From the NCBI RefSeq assembly GCF_000286315.1, contig NZ_ALJG01000357.1, positions 1 through 45,310 of the forward strand: a DNA stretch of 45,310 nt. Direction: 5' to 3'. Both the position numbers and the translations under genes were made by a program. Source of the DNA: Paenisporosarcina sp. TG20. GTDB lineage: Bacteria > Bacillota > Bacilli > Bacillales_A > Planococcaceae. The notes beneath the pieces are model-generated. The model made no database searches. It saw only the letters and a list, made by a program, of their open reading frames with translations, and was not told where the DNA came from. Of the stretch, positions 8,345 to 17,916 are shown in pieces. Numbering within the stretch: position 1 is the stretch's first letter; each line of letters starts with the position of its first letter.

Positions 8345-9118
8345 CTACTTTAAGTATTTCTCCCTCAACTTCCTAGCTTTCTTCTGATTGAGTTCGTCTT
8401 CAAATTTCACATCGAATTGACCAGTCCACGTATTCCAGACTCTTATAAACACAGTATCTTCAGTTTGATCATGCAAATGAAATTCAAAGCACACTACTCG
8501 CAAGGTTTCTTTCACTTCAATTGAATCTATTTCCTCAATTAGTTTTTGACCATTTTCAACTAAAAACTCGTAGCCTGAGTCCTCAATTAATTGTCTGACA
8601 TGTGAGTCATGTAGTTCCATGATATCTGATTGATTGTCAAATGGAATATCCAATATTTCGTTGTCCTCATCCAATACATTTTGACCGTACTCACGTTTCA
8701 TTACTTCTTTATGATAAGGGCTATAAGACAGTTTTACTTGTTCTTCCATTAGATCATGGGCAAATGTACCTTGTTTTAATTGCTCCAAACCACTACTAGT
8801 TAGTCGATAAGTAGTTTCTATCCTCTTAATCATCTTATTTTTCTTCATCAACTCCAGCATATGCTCAACGAAGATAACTTCAACTGCCAATAATTCACTG
8901 ATTTCACTTGCCTGTTTGACTTCCAACAGCTCCAAAATCTTCAGAATCATTTTCATCAGTACATCCATTTGACTCCGAACTACCGTTTTCATCTCTACTT
9001 CCACTAGTTGAAGTGGATATACACAATTCTCTCTTCCAAGTAAACGGAGATGCGGTTGTTCGAGAAAACTCTCAGCCACTTTAGAGACTTCTTCCTCGAT
9101 TCTTGAATTCTTGCTCAT
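8345..9118 (-). CDS. Winged-helix protein of unknown function, partner of the helicase
   Basis: I do not recognise this 257-residue protein. Residues about 50-118 look like a winged helix-turn-helix: helices, then SELLAVEVIFVEHMLELMKK as the recognition region, and a wing ending MIKRIETTYRLTSSGLEQL. The middle is acidic (LDEDNEILDIPFDNQSDIME). The C-terminal part (residues 205-257) has beta-rich segments, VFIRVWNTWTGQFDVKF, and a basic tail KKARKLREKYLK. There is no signal peptide or membrane helix. The start codon lies 4 bases beyond the helicase stop codon, with its ribosome binding site AGGAAGTGA overlapping the end of that gene, so translation is probably coupled. It may bind or load the helicase onto nucleic acid; this is an inference from context only. 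Confidence 0.8.
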   Translation of the reverse strand: MSKNSRIEEEVSKVAESFLEQPHLRLLGRENCVYPLQLVEVEMKTVVRSQMDVLMKMILKILELLEVKQASEISELLAVEVIFVEHMLELMKKNKMIKRIETTYRLTSSGLEQLKQGTFAHDLMEEQVKLSYSPYHKEVMKREYGQNVLDEDNEILDIPFDNQSDIMELHDSHVRQLIEDSGYEFLVENGQKLIEEIDSIEVKETLRVVCFEFHLHDQTEDTVFIRVWNTWTGQFDVKFEDELNQKKARKLREKYLK

Positions 9119-9122
9119 AACA

Positions 9123-12100
9123 TCACTTCCTGCCTACACTTGTTTCTAATTGTTTTAGTCCTTCGTGTTGCTTCACTACATTCAGAACGTGACGGAACAT
9201 TTCCTTTTGAGATTCCCCGTGTGCTTTTTTAGTGAACATGTCTACACTACCGACAATCATAAGAAGTTCACGTGCACGAGATAAAGCTACGTTCAATCTT
9301 CGATAATCCTTCAAGAAACCAATATTCCCGTCAGGCTGAAGATGATTACGAACGAAGCTCAGAATAATGACGTCCATCTCCATCCCTTGGAATTTATCTA
9401 CCGTACCAGTTCTGCAATGAAGATGCGAAAGGTCAAGTTCTTGACTGAGTAGCCGGTTCACTTTCTTCACTTGTTCCCCGTAAAAACTGATAATGCCTAC
9501 TTTTTTCTTTACATGCTGTTCCAAACGACCTTCTCTTTTCGCCGCTGCAGTGGCCTGGTCCAGATCCACCAATAATTCACGTATTTGTTTCAATTCAGCT
9601 GCATTATAAAAGCTACGACTATGTTGTTCTCGCTCCTCCAAAAAGCCTTGTTCGTTTGGCATGTCGTACCAAAGAATATGTTGACCGCGAGCGAATAGCT
9701 TACCATCGAGCAAGTGATCCCGCTCGATATCTGAATTGGTCAGTCCACAAGCCAGTCCGTAATTCTTTTCGCGGTAAAAAGGATTAATCGTTTCCATGAT
9801 GTGTTCATGCATCCGGTATTGGATACGTAGTGTCGCTTTACTGCCATCGGGTAAATCCTTAAACAAACGTTCAAAAATAGACTCTTTCAAAATAGACTTT
9901 AATTCTGCTTTCTCTGTTGTGTCTTTTATGTCCTCTAGCACCTCATCCATCGTGTCCTGTCCAACTAAAGGTGGAAGTTGGTGATGATCGCCGACCAATA
10001 TAATTTTCTTCCCTTTTAACATTGGTAACAACAATTCCGGTGGTGTTGCTTTTGATACTTCATCAATAATAACAACGTCAAAATCAGGATATTGTTTAAC
10101 AAAATCTTTACTCGCCGAAATTGAGCAAGTAACACCAATTACATTTGCATACTGGATATACAATTTCTTGATTTCTTCTAAATCATAGGCTGTCGATTGT
10201 TCCAACATCCCCTTCCATTCCAAGCGAATGTCATTTGATACAGCAAGAAATGTTTCATTTCGTTTCAACTCACCCAATTGCAAAGTAGTGTCCTCATATG
10301 TGGTATTGGCCTGTTTCAGTAGGTGTTCAACATCAATCGCCACAATAGCTGCAAGTTTTGACATTTTCGCTATTAACGCGTCTTTATTTACATCTTCATT
10401 TGTCATTTGTTGATTTAGTTGTTGAAGGCTTTCCTGAAGTTTATTTATTTCACGTTGTAGCTTTAACACTTCTTCTTTTTCAACGTTCATGGAACAAACC
10501 AATGCATCAACATAGAATTCTTCTGTTCCCATCTCTAACAATAACTGTTGTTTTTCAGCAAGCATTCTTTTAAGCTCGAATTCCGTTTCAAAACCGCTGT
10601 TGCTGTGTAAAGTCTTGCTTAAATCCTTTATCATAACTTCCCATTCAGAGATTTCAGCATCCATAGTAACAAGACTAGTTTTAAAAGGAATCATTTCTTC
10701 ACTCAGGTCGCTAATACGTTGTAACATAGCCTTTCCAACTGCTTCTTTCAGCGCCTCAAACGTCTGTAATATTTCCTGTTTTAATCGTTCATTCCCACTA
10801 CTAGTACCCACGCTTCGGTTGCGCTGGACCGAGTCCCTAGTTTGTTTAAAGCTCATCATATTTTCATAATATGAAGAAAGCGTTTGCCGATCCCCATGAC
10901 TCATAGGTTCACTAAAACCATGCATTTTTTTGGCGTATTCCCGAAAGGCATTCACAACTTTAGTCGCGTGAGGGTCCGACACTTCCGATGTTTCAAGCAG
11001 TGGATTCATACTAATTTTCTTCGATAACATTTTCATGTTGTATTGATGTGCGTTGAGTTTCTCCTCGGCATAATTAATGGCTTTTATCAATGTTGCATCC
11101 ACTTCAGGCGAACCTTGAAATACTGGATTTAACCGCATATAATCAAACTGTTGCTTCTCCAATTGACGAATTAATGACAACACTTCACCCAGATATGTCC
11201 ATGATTCATCCCCCATTAACTCTCTTAACTCAGCTAGCTTTTTGACGGTTTCAAGTTGTTGGACACCTTCTTGCATTGCTACTTGTTTTGAACTAATGGA
11301 CTTGATTTTACCAATCAATCCCTGACGTTCAATTTTTTTATCCGTGAGGGTGAATTCTGTATCTATATATTTCAGTCGATTCTCAAGTTCCTCGATTTCA
11401 GTATGAATTTGTTCCTGTATCTCTGAAAACTTACCAGTGCCAGAAAAGAGTTCCACTTGTTCTATTGCCTTTTCATAGTTGATTTGAACACCTACCAAAT
11501 GCTCACTAGCAGTCTTCATTTGGTCCATTTGCTGGTCTTTGTCTCGAGATAACTCTTCCACGTGAGACTGAAGAGTTGTCTTCTCAAGTTCTAAGTGATC
11601 TAGCTCAATCTTGGCTTCCTGCTTCTCTGTTAACTGTAACTCGAGAGCAGTTCTTTCAGCCAAAAGCTTTTCAAGCGTTTCTTTTGTCTTATCGATAGCA
11701 GCTTGAATAGCTGGACCATTTGTTTCAAACTTGTTCACATGTGTTTGGATAGAAGAAAGGGTCTGTTCTTTCCAGTACAAAGCCACTTGTTCCTCTACAA
11801 AGCGTTGGCCTTCCTCCTCGATGCTTTCACTTCGACCAATCCGCAAAATTCTTATTTCTTTATCTGTCAGCAATTTTCCAAGCGCATTATCTACAGCCAA
11901 ATTGGATTGTGACGCAACGAGCGTTTTCAACCCCATTTTCGCATTTTGATAGCAAATCTCAGAGATCACCGTGGTCTTACCGGTTCCAGGAGGTCCTTGA
12001 ATAACATATAAATCTTGAGCGCCAATCGCACCTTCTACGGCTTGTCTTTGAAATTCGTTCAGGTTTTGTTTAAATTCTAACCCAATAGGAATTTTGGCTT

Positions 12101-13043
12101 TCCTAATGGGTGGACGATTCTCAAATAGTATTCTTTCTAGGTTTGGATTAACTGCCCAGCCGTTCTCAAGTCTTTTGAATCCTTCTTTCAAGCGGTTAAT
12201 TTGCGTCAATTCTGCAATATTATCAAAAGCTAGTTTCCCGTTACTAGGGACTTTCCACTTGCCTTCTCTTGCTTTTTCCTGCAAATCCCTCTCGAGTTCC
12301 ACGTCAATTATTCGCTTGCCCATTTGAACTTGGACGACTTTACCAAGGTTTTGATTTATAGGGGCTAGTCGTACAGTAGACTTCCCGTAAAACTTATCGA
12401 AACCATTGGGTAACTTCTGCAATTCAAAAGTAACTTTACGAAAATCTTGACTCAATCGAGCACTTCTCACACTAATTTCAAGTTTTTCCACATCTGCGTT
12501 TCTTTCCATTACACGTAAGTATGCTTCCCAGCCTGTAATTCGTTTCTTTACATACTCAGAACGTTCCGACGCAATCGGAAGGGATTGTATAAGGCCGTAA
12601 AGAGAAAGCGTCATTTCTGATGACACAAGACCTCTTTGATCAAACGACATCTTCATATGCTTATGCCGATTATTCCCTAAATGAAGACGCTTCTTCGTCA
12701 CATAGTAGTGAACCACTTCAAGTCCATTCCCAGTCCACTCACACTCCATCACTTGCATGCCCTGCGCTTTACTATCGGTTTCCTTCGCTGGTTCCACATA
12801 TAATGCCACACGCTTTTGATTTGTCTGACCATCAGTTAGTCTTTCCATATGGACATCAAAAACGGGAGACGACTGCAACAAACCATACAGTTCTCCCGTA
12901 ACTTGAGGCTTATTTTTCTTTAACCGGTGTGCCACCGAAAGATTACAACGCATCACGTTAACTTTAGTATTCACATTCACTGCCTTATTCATCTCCAACC
13001 ATTCCAAACTCATCTTCTTATTGTAAAGGATAACAGCCATCAA
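9123..13043 (-). CDS. Large SF1 (UPF1/DNA2-like) helicase with coiled-coil insertion
   Basis: The 1306-residue protein is a superfamily 1 helicase. Motif I is GPPGTGKTT (residues 350-358), motif II VVIIDEVSKATPPELL (DE at 994-995), motif III GDHHQLPPL (about 1020), motif IV QYRMHEH (from 1075), motif V VDKFQGMEMDVIILS (about 1217) and motif VI NVALSRARE (from 1251). About 600 residues of heptad-rich, charged coiled coil separate motifs I and II, replacing the 1B/1C insertions of UPF1-like enzymes. The first 300 residues form an unassigned beta-rich domain. The upstream start is uncertain: TTG at 13043 and ATG at 13013 both lack a good ribosome binding site. It forms a tight two-gene operon with the winged-helix gene. 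RNA or DNA unwinding is expected; a role in defence or repair is possible but unproven. Confidence 0.9.
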   Translation of the reverse strand: MMAVILYNKKMSLEWLEMNKAVNVNTKVNVMRCNLSVAHRLKKNKPQVTGELYGLLQSSPVFDVHMERLTDGQTNQKRVALYVEPAKETDSKAQGMQVMECEWTGNGLEVVHYYVTKKRLHLGNNRHKHMKMSFDQRGLVSSEMTLSLYGLIQSLPIASERSEYVKKRITGWEAYLRVMERNADVEKLEISVRSARLSQDFRKVTFELQKLPNGFDKFYGKSTVRLAPINQNLGKVVQVQMGKRIIDVELERDLQEKAREGKWKVPSNGKLAFDNIAELTQINRLKEGFKRLENGWAVNPNLERILFENRPPIRKAKIPIGLEFKQNLNEFQRQAVEGAIGAQDLYVIQGPPGTGKTTVISEICYQNAKMGLKTLVASQSNLAVDNALGKLLTDKEIRILRIGRSESIEEEGQRFVEEQVALYWKEQTLSSIQTHVNKFETNGPAIQAAIDKTKETLEKLLAERTALELQLTEKQEAKIELDHLELEKTTLQSHVEELSRDKDQQMDQMKTASEHLVGVQINYEKAIEQVELFSGTGKFSEIQEQIHTEIEELENRLKYIDTEFTLTDKKIERQGLIGKIKSISSKQVAMQEGVQQLETVKKLAELRELMGDESWTYLGEVLSLIRQLEKQQFDYMRLNPVFQGSPEVDATLIKAINYAEEKLNAHQYNMKMLSKKISMNPLLETSEVSDPHATKVVNAFREYAKKMHGFSEPMSHGDRQTLSSYYENMMSFKQTRDSVQRNRSVGTSSGNERLKQEILQTFEALKEAVGKAMLQRISDLSEEMIPFKTSLVTMDAEISEWEVMIKDLSKTLHSNSGFETEFELKRMLAEKQQLLLEMGTEEFYVDALVCSMNVEKEEVLKLQREINKLQESLQQLNQQMTNEDVNKDALIAKMSKLAAIVAIDVEHLLKQANTTYEDTTLQLGELKRNETFLAVSNDIRLEWKGMLEQSTAYDLEEIKKLYIQYANVIGVTCSISASKDFVKQYPDFDVVIIDEVSKATPPELLLPMLKGKKIILVGDHHQLPPLVGQDTMDEVLEDIKDTTEKAELKSILKESIFERLFKDLPDGSKATLRIQYRMHEHIMETINPFYREKNYGLACGLTNSDIERDHLLDGKLFARGQHILWYDMPNEQGFLEEREQHSRSFYNAAELKQIRELLVDLDQATAAAKREGRLEQHVKKKVGIISFYGEQVKKVNRLLSQELDLSHLHCRTGTVDKFQGMEMDVIILSFVRNHLQPDGNIGFLKDYRRLNVALSRARELLMIVGSVDMFTKKAHGESQKEMFRHVLNVVKQHEGLKQLETSVGRK

Positions 13044-13507
13044 ATCGATAATACATTTCTAAATAACTGTAAACATAATATTATAATTACTTGCTTTTAA
13101 TGGTGACGCTAGGGAATTAAGGATTCCCTTCTTCTAATAATGATTAATACTGTTACTTATACATTACATTTAATTAGCCATTGTATAAAATGTGATTAAC
13201 AATAATTATAGTTAGATGTAATCCATACTTAACGTTATAGCAGGTTTTGTAATGGCATTTATTACTTATGAACAAATTATAAAAGTACTTATAGGACGGT
13301 TAGAATTTTTTCGCTTTGTGTTCTAGGAATGTTTATTATTTTAATGTTAATTCAACAATGTTAAAGAAAATCAATATCTCTGTCTCTATCAATTTGAAAG
13401 ATAGCTCCTGTTGGACTAAACTGAATAGAGTATTCAGAATAAAATAAATTCAATCACCTGTTTTCTGAATTCATGTAGACTTTATTTCATTCAAGGAGGT
13501 TATATTA
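13044..13507. other. AT-rich intergenic region with a possible gene remnant
   Basis: This separates the divergent helicase and MBL genes and must hold both promoters. Bases about 13235-13370 on the plus strand read VIAGFVMAFITYEQIIKVLI and, after a one-base shift, LGMFIIILMLIQQC with a stop. That looks like the decayed C-terminal end of a membrane protein, but it is too short to name. The MBL ribosome binding site AAGGAGG is at 13493-13499. Nothing else is recognisable. Confidence 0.4.
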
Positions 13508-14446
13508 TTGGAAATTAAACACCCTGTCCAATTAAATGATAGAATCCATCTGATTGATGGATTTGATTTAGGTTTAGCTGAACGGACTGGAACATATGTC
13601 ATTAACGAAGAACATCTAACACTTGTAGAATCTGGCCCAAGCCCTTCCGTTCAACATGTAAAAAAAGGCTTGGAAGCGTTAGGATTTTCACTTGATCAAG
13701 TAAAATATATCATTGTGACACATGTCCATCTGGATCATGCAGGAGGAGCAGGATTACTGCTTCAAGATTGTCCGAATGCCACAGTTGTTGTACATAAGAA
13801 AGGAGCAAGGCATTTAGCGGATCCAACGAGATTAATCGCTGGTGCAAAAATGGTTTACGGTGAGAAGTTTTCAAATTTATTCGAGCCGATTGTTCCGATA
13901 CCTGAAGATCGGTTACTCGCTAAAGATGAAGGAGATCTATTAAAAATTAGTCCGACATGCACATTGCAATTCTTGGATACACCGGGTCATGCGAAACATC
14001 ATTTTAGTATTTATGATCCCATCAGCAACGGTATCTTTACGGGAGACACGGTAGGAATCCGTTATGATCAACTGGTTCGCGATGGTATAGACTTGTTTCT
14101 TCCATCCACTTCACCAAACCAATTTGACCCACAAGCGATGCAACAAGCAATTGACCGTTTGCTTGCAATGAACCTGACTTCCATTTATTACGGCCATTAT
14201 GGAATGACTAAAAACCCGAACAACGCTCTTAAACAAGTGGCTGAATGGCTGAAAATTTTCATGGATGAAGCCCAAGCGGTGGTTGACGAAAAAAAAGGGG
14301 CAGATGAACTCGCTGACAGGCTGTTTGACTTGGTAAGGAATCATCTCCGAGAAATGGATGTAAAGGATAATCATGAAGTATACGAAATCATTAAACTCGA
14401 CATGCAAGTCAGTGCTTTTGGAATGATTGATTATTTATCTAAATAA
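13508..14446 (+). CDS. MBL-fold metallo-hydrolase
   Basis: The 312-residue protein has the metallo-beta-lactamase fold with the dinuclear metal motif THVHLDHAGG (H72, H74, D76, H77), a third histidine in DTPGHAKHHFS, the bridging aspartate in GIFTGDTVG and the last histidine in YYGHYG. It starts with TTG at 13508, preceded by AAGGAGG at the correct distance. Family members hydrolyse thioesters, lactones or phosphodiesters; the substrate cannot be deduced. It is closed by a strong terminator at 14458-14498 and is therefore separate from the alanine dehydrogenase gene downstream. Confidence 0.9.
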   Translation: MEIKHPVQLNDRIHLIDGFDLGLAERTGTYVINEEHLTLVESGPSPSVQHVKKGLEALGFSLDQVKYIIVTHVHLDHAGGAGLLLQDCPNATVVVHKKGARHLADPTRLIAGAKMVYGEKFSNLFEPIVPIPEDRLLAKDEGDLLKISPTCTLQFLDTPGHAKHHFSIYDPISNGIFTGDTVGIRYDQLVRDGIDLFLPSTSPNQFDPQAMQQAIDRLLAMNLTSIYYGHYGMTKNPNNALKQVAEWLKIFMDEAQAVVDEKKGADELADRLFDLVRNHLREMDVKDNHEVYEIIKLDMQVSAFGMIDYLSK

Positions 14447-14457
14447 TTCTAAATTTT

Positions 14458-14498
14458 AAAAACCAACATCCAAAAGAGGTTATAGGATGTTGGTTTTT
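14458..14498 (+). terminator. Intrinsic terminator after the MBL gene
   Basis: A 14-bp stem AAAAACCAACATCC/GGATGTTGGTTTTT with a 13-nt loop, followed by a T-rich run (ATGTTTTTTC). Confidence 0.85.
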
Positions 14499-14645
14499 AT
14501 GTTTTTTCTACAGGAATCTTTCGGCAAAAATTCATCCCTTCCTCACTTGGATGATTGGTCAATGGTATATCACTTTTTGATGGAAAGCTTTTTTCCTCCA
14601 GCTTCCACCCACTCCCCTTCGTTTTGTATAACCATTCATTAAATC

Positions 14646-14674
14646 ATTTGACATTACGTAAAGTGAGAATTATT
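14646..14674 (+). promoter_or_regulatory. Possible sigma-A promoter of ald
   Basis: TTGACA (about 14649-14654) is a consensus -35 box. Seventeen bases on is TATTGG, a weak -10. About 80 bases of leader then precede the ald ribosome binding site GTGAGGTGC at about 14750. The rest of the 314-base gap between 14447 and 14761 shows only the upstream terminator. Confidence 0.4.
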
Positions 14675-14761
14675 GGAACAATTAATATAATAGGTTATAA
14701 GACTAGTTTTATCGTATTAATATTGAAAGAGGTATTCAATAATAATAAGTGAGGTGCAGAT

Positions 14762-15901
14762 ATGAGAATCGGTGTACCGAAAGAGATTAAGAACAACGAA
14801 AACAGAGTTGCGATGACTCCAAGTGGTGTCGTGACACTAAAGACTGCTGGACATGAATTGTTTATTGAAACAGGGGCTGGGTTGAAATCAGGATTCACAG
14901 ACCAAGATTACATTTCTGTGGGCGCAACTGTTGTCAAAATGGCAGCTGATGCCTGGGACGTTGATATGGTCATGAAAGTAAAAGAACCACTGGAAGAAGA
15001 GTATCATTTTTTTCATGAAGGCCTAATTCTATTCACTTATTTACACTTGGCGGCAGTCCCAAGACTAACGAAAGCATTACTAGAGAAAAGTGTAATTTCA
15101 ATTGCTTATGAAACGGTACAGCTTCCGAATCGGACATTGCCGATATTGACACCGATGAGTGAAGTTGCAGGCGCAATGGCTACACAAATCGGGGCACAAT
15201 TTCTTGAGAAGATTTACGGCGGAAAGGGTATTCTGTTAGGCGGTGTGCCAGGCGTTCAACGCGGAAAAGTGACGATCATCGGTGGTGGAGTTGCTGGGAC
15301 AAATGCTGCGCGTGTAGCAATCGGCTTAGGTGCACAAGTTACCGTATTGGACTTGAACGTTGAGCGCCTTCGTCAGCTGGAAGAGTTATTTGGTAATGAT
15401 GTACAAACACTCATTTCCAATCCATTTAATATCTCCGAATCTGTTAAAAACTCAGACCTCATAATAGGGGCGGTCCTCATCCCAGGTTCGAAAGCACCAA
15501 AACTTGTTTCAGAAGAGATGGTCAAATCCATGTCCATAGGCTCAGTAATTGTTGACGTCGCAATCGACCAAGGAGGCATCTTTGAGACTTCATCTGATTG
15601 GATCACAACACACGACAATCCCACATTTGAAAAACATGGCGTTCTTCATTACGCTGTAGCGAACATGCCAAGTGCTGTTCCAAACACATCTACGATGGCA
15701 TTGACCAATGTAACTGTTCCATATGCATTACAAATCGCAAATAAAGGATATAAACAGGCATGCCTAGATAACGAAGCACTTCTAAAAGGACTGAACACGC
15801 TAGAAGGAAATGTAACATATGAAGCCGTAGCACAAGATCTTGGTTATAATTACGTACCCGCTTTCGAATTGCTCAATCGTGAAATGCAAAGGAAATATTG
15901 A
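14762..15901 (+). CDS. ald: Alanine dehydrogenase
   Basis: This 379-residue protein catalyses the reversible NAD-dependent oxidative deamination of L-alanine to pyruvate and ammonia. In Bacilli it serves growth on alanine and sporulation. It opens with [20 protein letters not shown], as the family does. Substrate-site residues are Lys74 (VMKVKEP) and His95 (FTYLHLAA). The NAD Rossmann loop is [20 protein letters not shown] (about 171-190), followed by the ribose-binding aspartate in VTVLDLN. Length is normal (B. subtilis Ald has about 378 residues). It is a single gene whose transcript runs towards a convergent hairpin at 16057-16095. Confidence 0.96.
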   Translation: MRIGVPKEIKNNENRVAMTPSGVVTLKTAGHELFIETGAGLKSGFTDQDYISVGATVVKMAADAWDVDMVMKVKEPLEEEYHFFHEGLILFTYLHLAAVPRLTKALLEKSVISIAYETVQLPNRTLPILTPMSEVAGAMATQIGAQFLEKIYGGKGILLGGVPGVQRGKVTIIGGGVAGTNAARVAIGLGAQVTVLDLNVERLRQLEELFGNDVQTLISNPFNISESVKNSDLIIGAVLIPGSKAPKLVSEEMVKSMSIGSVIVDVAIDQGGIFETSSDWITTHDNPTFEKHGVLHYAVANMPSAVPNTSTMALTNVTVPYALQIANKGYKQACLDNEALLKGLNTLEGNVTYEAVAQDLGYNYVPAFELLNREMQRKY

Positions 15902-16056
15902 TGTTACGTACTCAATATCTCCTTCTGGATAGAGAAAGAATAGCAACCAACTGTATGAAACAATAGTGGCCTCAGAACAATCGCGACCGCTATTTTGTAC
16001 TTTACAGACGTCAATAGATTATTAAATACCAAATAATTATTTAACCATTACAAAAG

Positions 16057-16095
16057 AATAACCGAACTGTGGTGAAGATCCACAGTTCGGTTATT
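16057..16095. terminator. Bidirectional terminator between ald and the peptide operon
   Basis: A perfect 16-bp stem AATAACCGAACTGTGG/CCACAGTTCGGTTATT with a 7-nt loop. It lies between convergent genes and suits both directions. Its upper-stem motif AATAACCGAA also occurs in the hairpin at 5252-5289. Confidence 0.85.
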
Positions 16096-16150
16096 ACTAT
16101 AATACCGGTTAACTCTTGCATCTATATTCTAAGGGGAGGAATACACTAGT

Positions 16151-17902
16151 TTAGAAATTACTTAGCTCTTTTATTAACTTTCTATAGGTTGAAGAAACTC
16201 GATTGCTTCCACGCAATAAATGATTCAATGTCACAAGATATAAATGACTTCCCTCTTCGTGATCATGCAACTCGGTGGCTGGAGCTAAATCAGGAAGGGC
16301 CGGTATATTTAATGCAGGATCGTGTCTAAATTTGCCCGCACGTGAATAGTTTATTCGAATAAGCTCACGACCTAGTTCTAGTAACAAGTCATTTGCATGT
16401 TTAACTTGCTGGTCTTGAAGAGAACCGTTTTGTTTAAGTGGCTCTAGCTTTTCGTTAAATTCTTGTATTACAGTGAGTAATTTCTCACCGTCTTTTTTCA
16501 CACTTGCAAAAGTGAAGACACCTTTAACAGCTTCTTCATATTTTTCTAATACCTTTAATTGTGACTCAACCGATTTTGTGAAGTCATAAGGTAACACCGT
16601 TGCATTTACATTACGAATGACGGCCAATAAATACATTTTCATATCTTTCAATAAAATATCGGTATCAACCACATCAATTAAGTCATCTTCAGTGTGCCAT
16701 ACGATGTTTCCTCCACAACCACCAACTGGGTAATATCCCTTTTCAGCAGCTAATTCAGGTGGCATTGTCGATGACAACATAAAGTAAGACGAAATCCCAA
16801 TATTATTAAACGAATAATCCCCAGCCCGGGCTGGTCGATTTCCTTTTGATGGCTTATCTAACGCATCAAGAATTACCGTTTGGCAATGACCATCGACTTC
16901 TTCTGTCCAATCCATAAATTCATAAGAGGTAGCCCATCGACAACCAGGAGAATCACAGTTAACTTGTGCCACGCAGTTTTCCTCAAGATCTAAACCGAAA
17001 TAATCCGCGAACCAAGTTGAGCCAGCATAGCGCCCCGTCGAGTGACCTGGCCAAATCGCCACACGTACTGAGCGTTTAAGATGCTTTCGGTTATGATAAA
17101 GAACGCGAGCCATTTCAACCAAAGCCGCATCACCTGTTGCATTATCACCAAGCCCATAAGTCCAGGAATCGAGATGCCCATGTAATAAGACAAATTTCTC
17201 AGGTTCCTCAGTTCCTTCAATATGAATATCCAAAAGAGGACATTCAAACCATCCCTTTTTAAGCTTGGTCTTCAAGGTTGCTTGTGTATTACTATCCTGT
17301 GCAAGTTTAATCAGTTCTTGACCATCCTCATAGTTGACGGCTATGGAAACAGCTTCTGGCTCTGTTTCGTAATTATCTAGATCCGGACTTCCCCAAATAG
17401 GTGTACAAATTCCATCGTGAATATTCTTTCCAGGATTGATAAAGATGGAAGCCAATGCTCCACGATCTTCAAAGTATTTCACACGAGCAGGCATCGCAAA
17501 CCCTTCTGAAACAACCACTTTCCCTTCAAAAGATGCTTGCTTATCTAACACATCTAGTGCAAAAATATCCATTTCGTTTGACTCAGCACCGGCCGAAATG
17601 TAGATGAGCTCTCCTGTCAATCCGTCTGTAGATTTTGAAAAGGCTGGTGTTTTTGCTCGGAATGTCTTGCCGTTCACTTCTACAGAGGCTGAAACAGGAA
17701 CACTTAAGTAAATCTTTGGATTGCGAATCGTATGAGGTACTCCTGCTTTATCTAGTAAACTTCCCAGAAATTTAAACGCTTCTTTTTCATCTTCACTACT
17801 TGATTCACGAATAAGTGTTTGAAATTTACCTAGTACTTGGTTTGGAATATCCAAATTCAGTTGTTCTAATAAATCGCTCTCTACTGTCGCTAATTTTTCC
17901 AT
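16151..17902 (-). CDS. M28-family metallopeptidase-like hydrolase with altered active site
   Basis: The 583-residue cytoplasmic protein has the aminopeptidase Y/M28 fold with an inserted PA-like domain (about residues 90-215). Metal-site motifs are LLHGHLDSW (H243, D245), GDNATGD (D253), VNCDSPG (D317) and VWHTEDD (H403). The catalytic Glu-Glu pair, normally in a GEExGLxGS loop, is replaced by GHSTGRYAGS (Gly286-His287). This suggests another metal ligand or a different chemistry. The last 130 residues are helical and not part of the minimal fold. It is the last gene of the peptide operon, 14 bases after the racemase gene. It might hydrolyse the imported peptide or an amide intermediate. Confidence 0.85.
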   Translation of the reverse strand: MEKLATVESDLLEQLNLDIPNQVLGKFQTLIRESSSEDEKEAFKFLGSLLDKAGVPHTIRNPKIYLSVPVSASVEVNGKTFRAKTPAFSKSTDGLTGELIYISAGAESNEMDIFALDVLDKQASFEGKVVVSEGFAMPARVKYFEDRGALASIFINPGKNIHDGICTPIWGSPDLDNYETEPEAVSIAVNYEDGQELIKLAQDSNTQATLKTKLKKGWFECPLLDIHIEGTEEPEKFVLLHGHLDSWTYGLGDNATGDAALVEMARVLYHNRKHLKRSVRVAIWPGHSTGRYAGSTWFADYFGLDLEENCVAQVNCDSPGCRWATSYEFMDWTEEVDGHCQTVILDALDKPSKGNRPARAGDYSFNNIGISSYFMLSSTMPPELAAEKGYYPVGGCGGNIVWHTEDDLIDVVDTDILLKDMKMYLLAVIRNVNATVLPYDFTKSVESQLKVLEKYEEAVKGVFTFASVKKDGEKLLTVIQEFNEKLEPLKQNGSLQDQQVKHANDLLLELGRELIRINYSRAGKFRHDPALNIPALPDLAPATELHDHEEGSHLYLVTLNHLLRGSNRVSSTYRKLIKELSNF

Positions 17903-17916
17903 TACAACTCCTCCTT

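Noticed and set aside
12620-12901. 93-codon plus-strand frame inside the helicase gene
   Set aside because: It is antisense to clear helicase coding sequence and low in sense-codon character.
14111-14407. 98-codon minus-strand frame in the MBL gene
   Set aside because: It is a shadow of the MBL frame, with no start signal.
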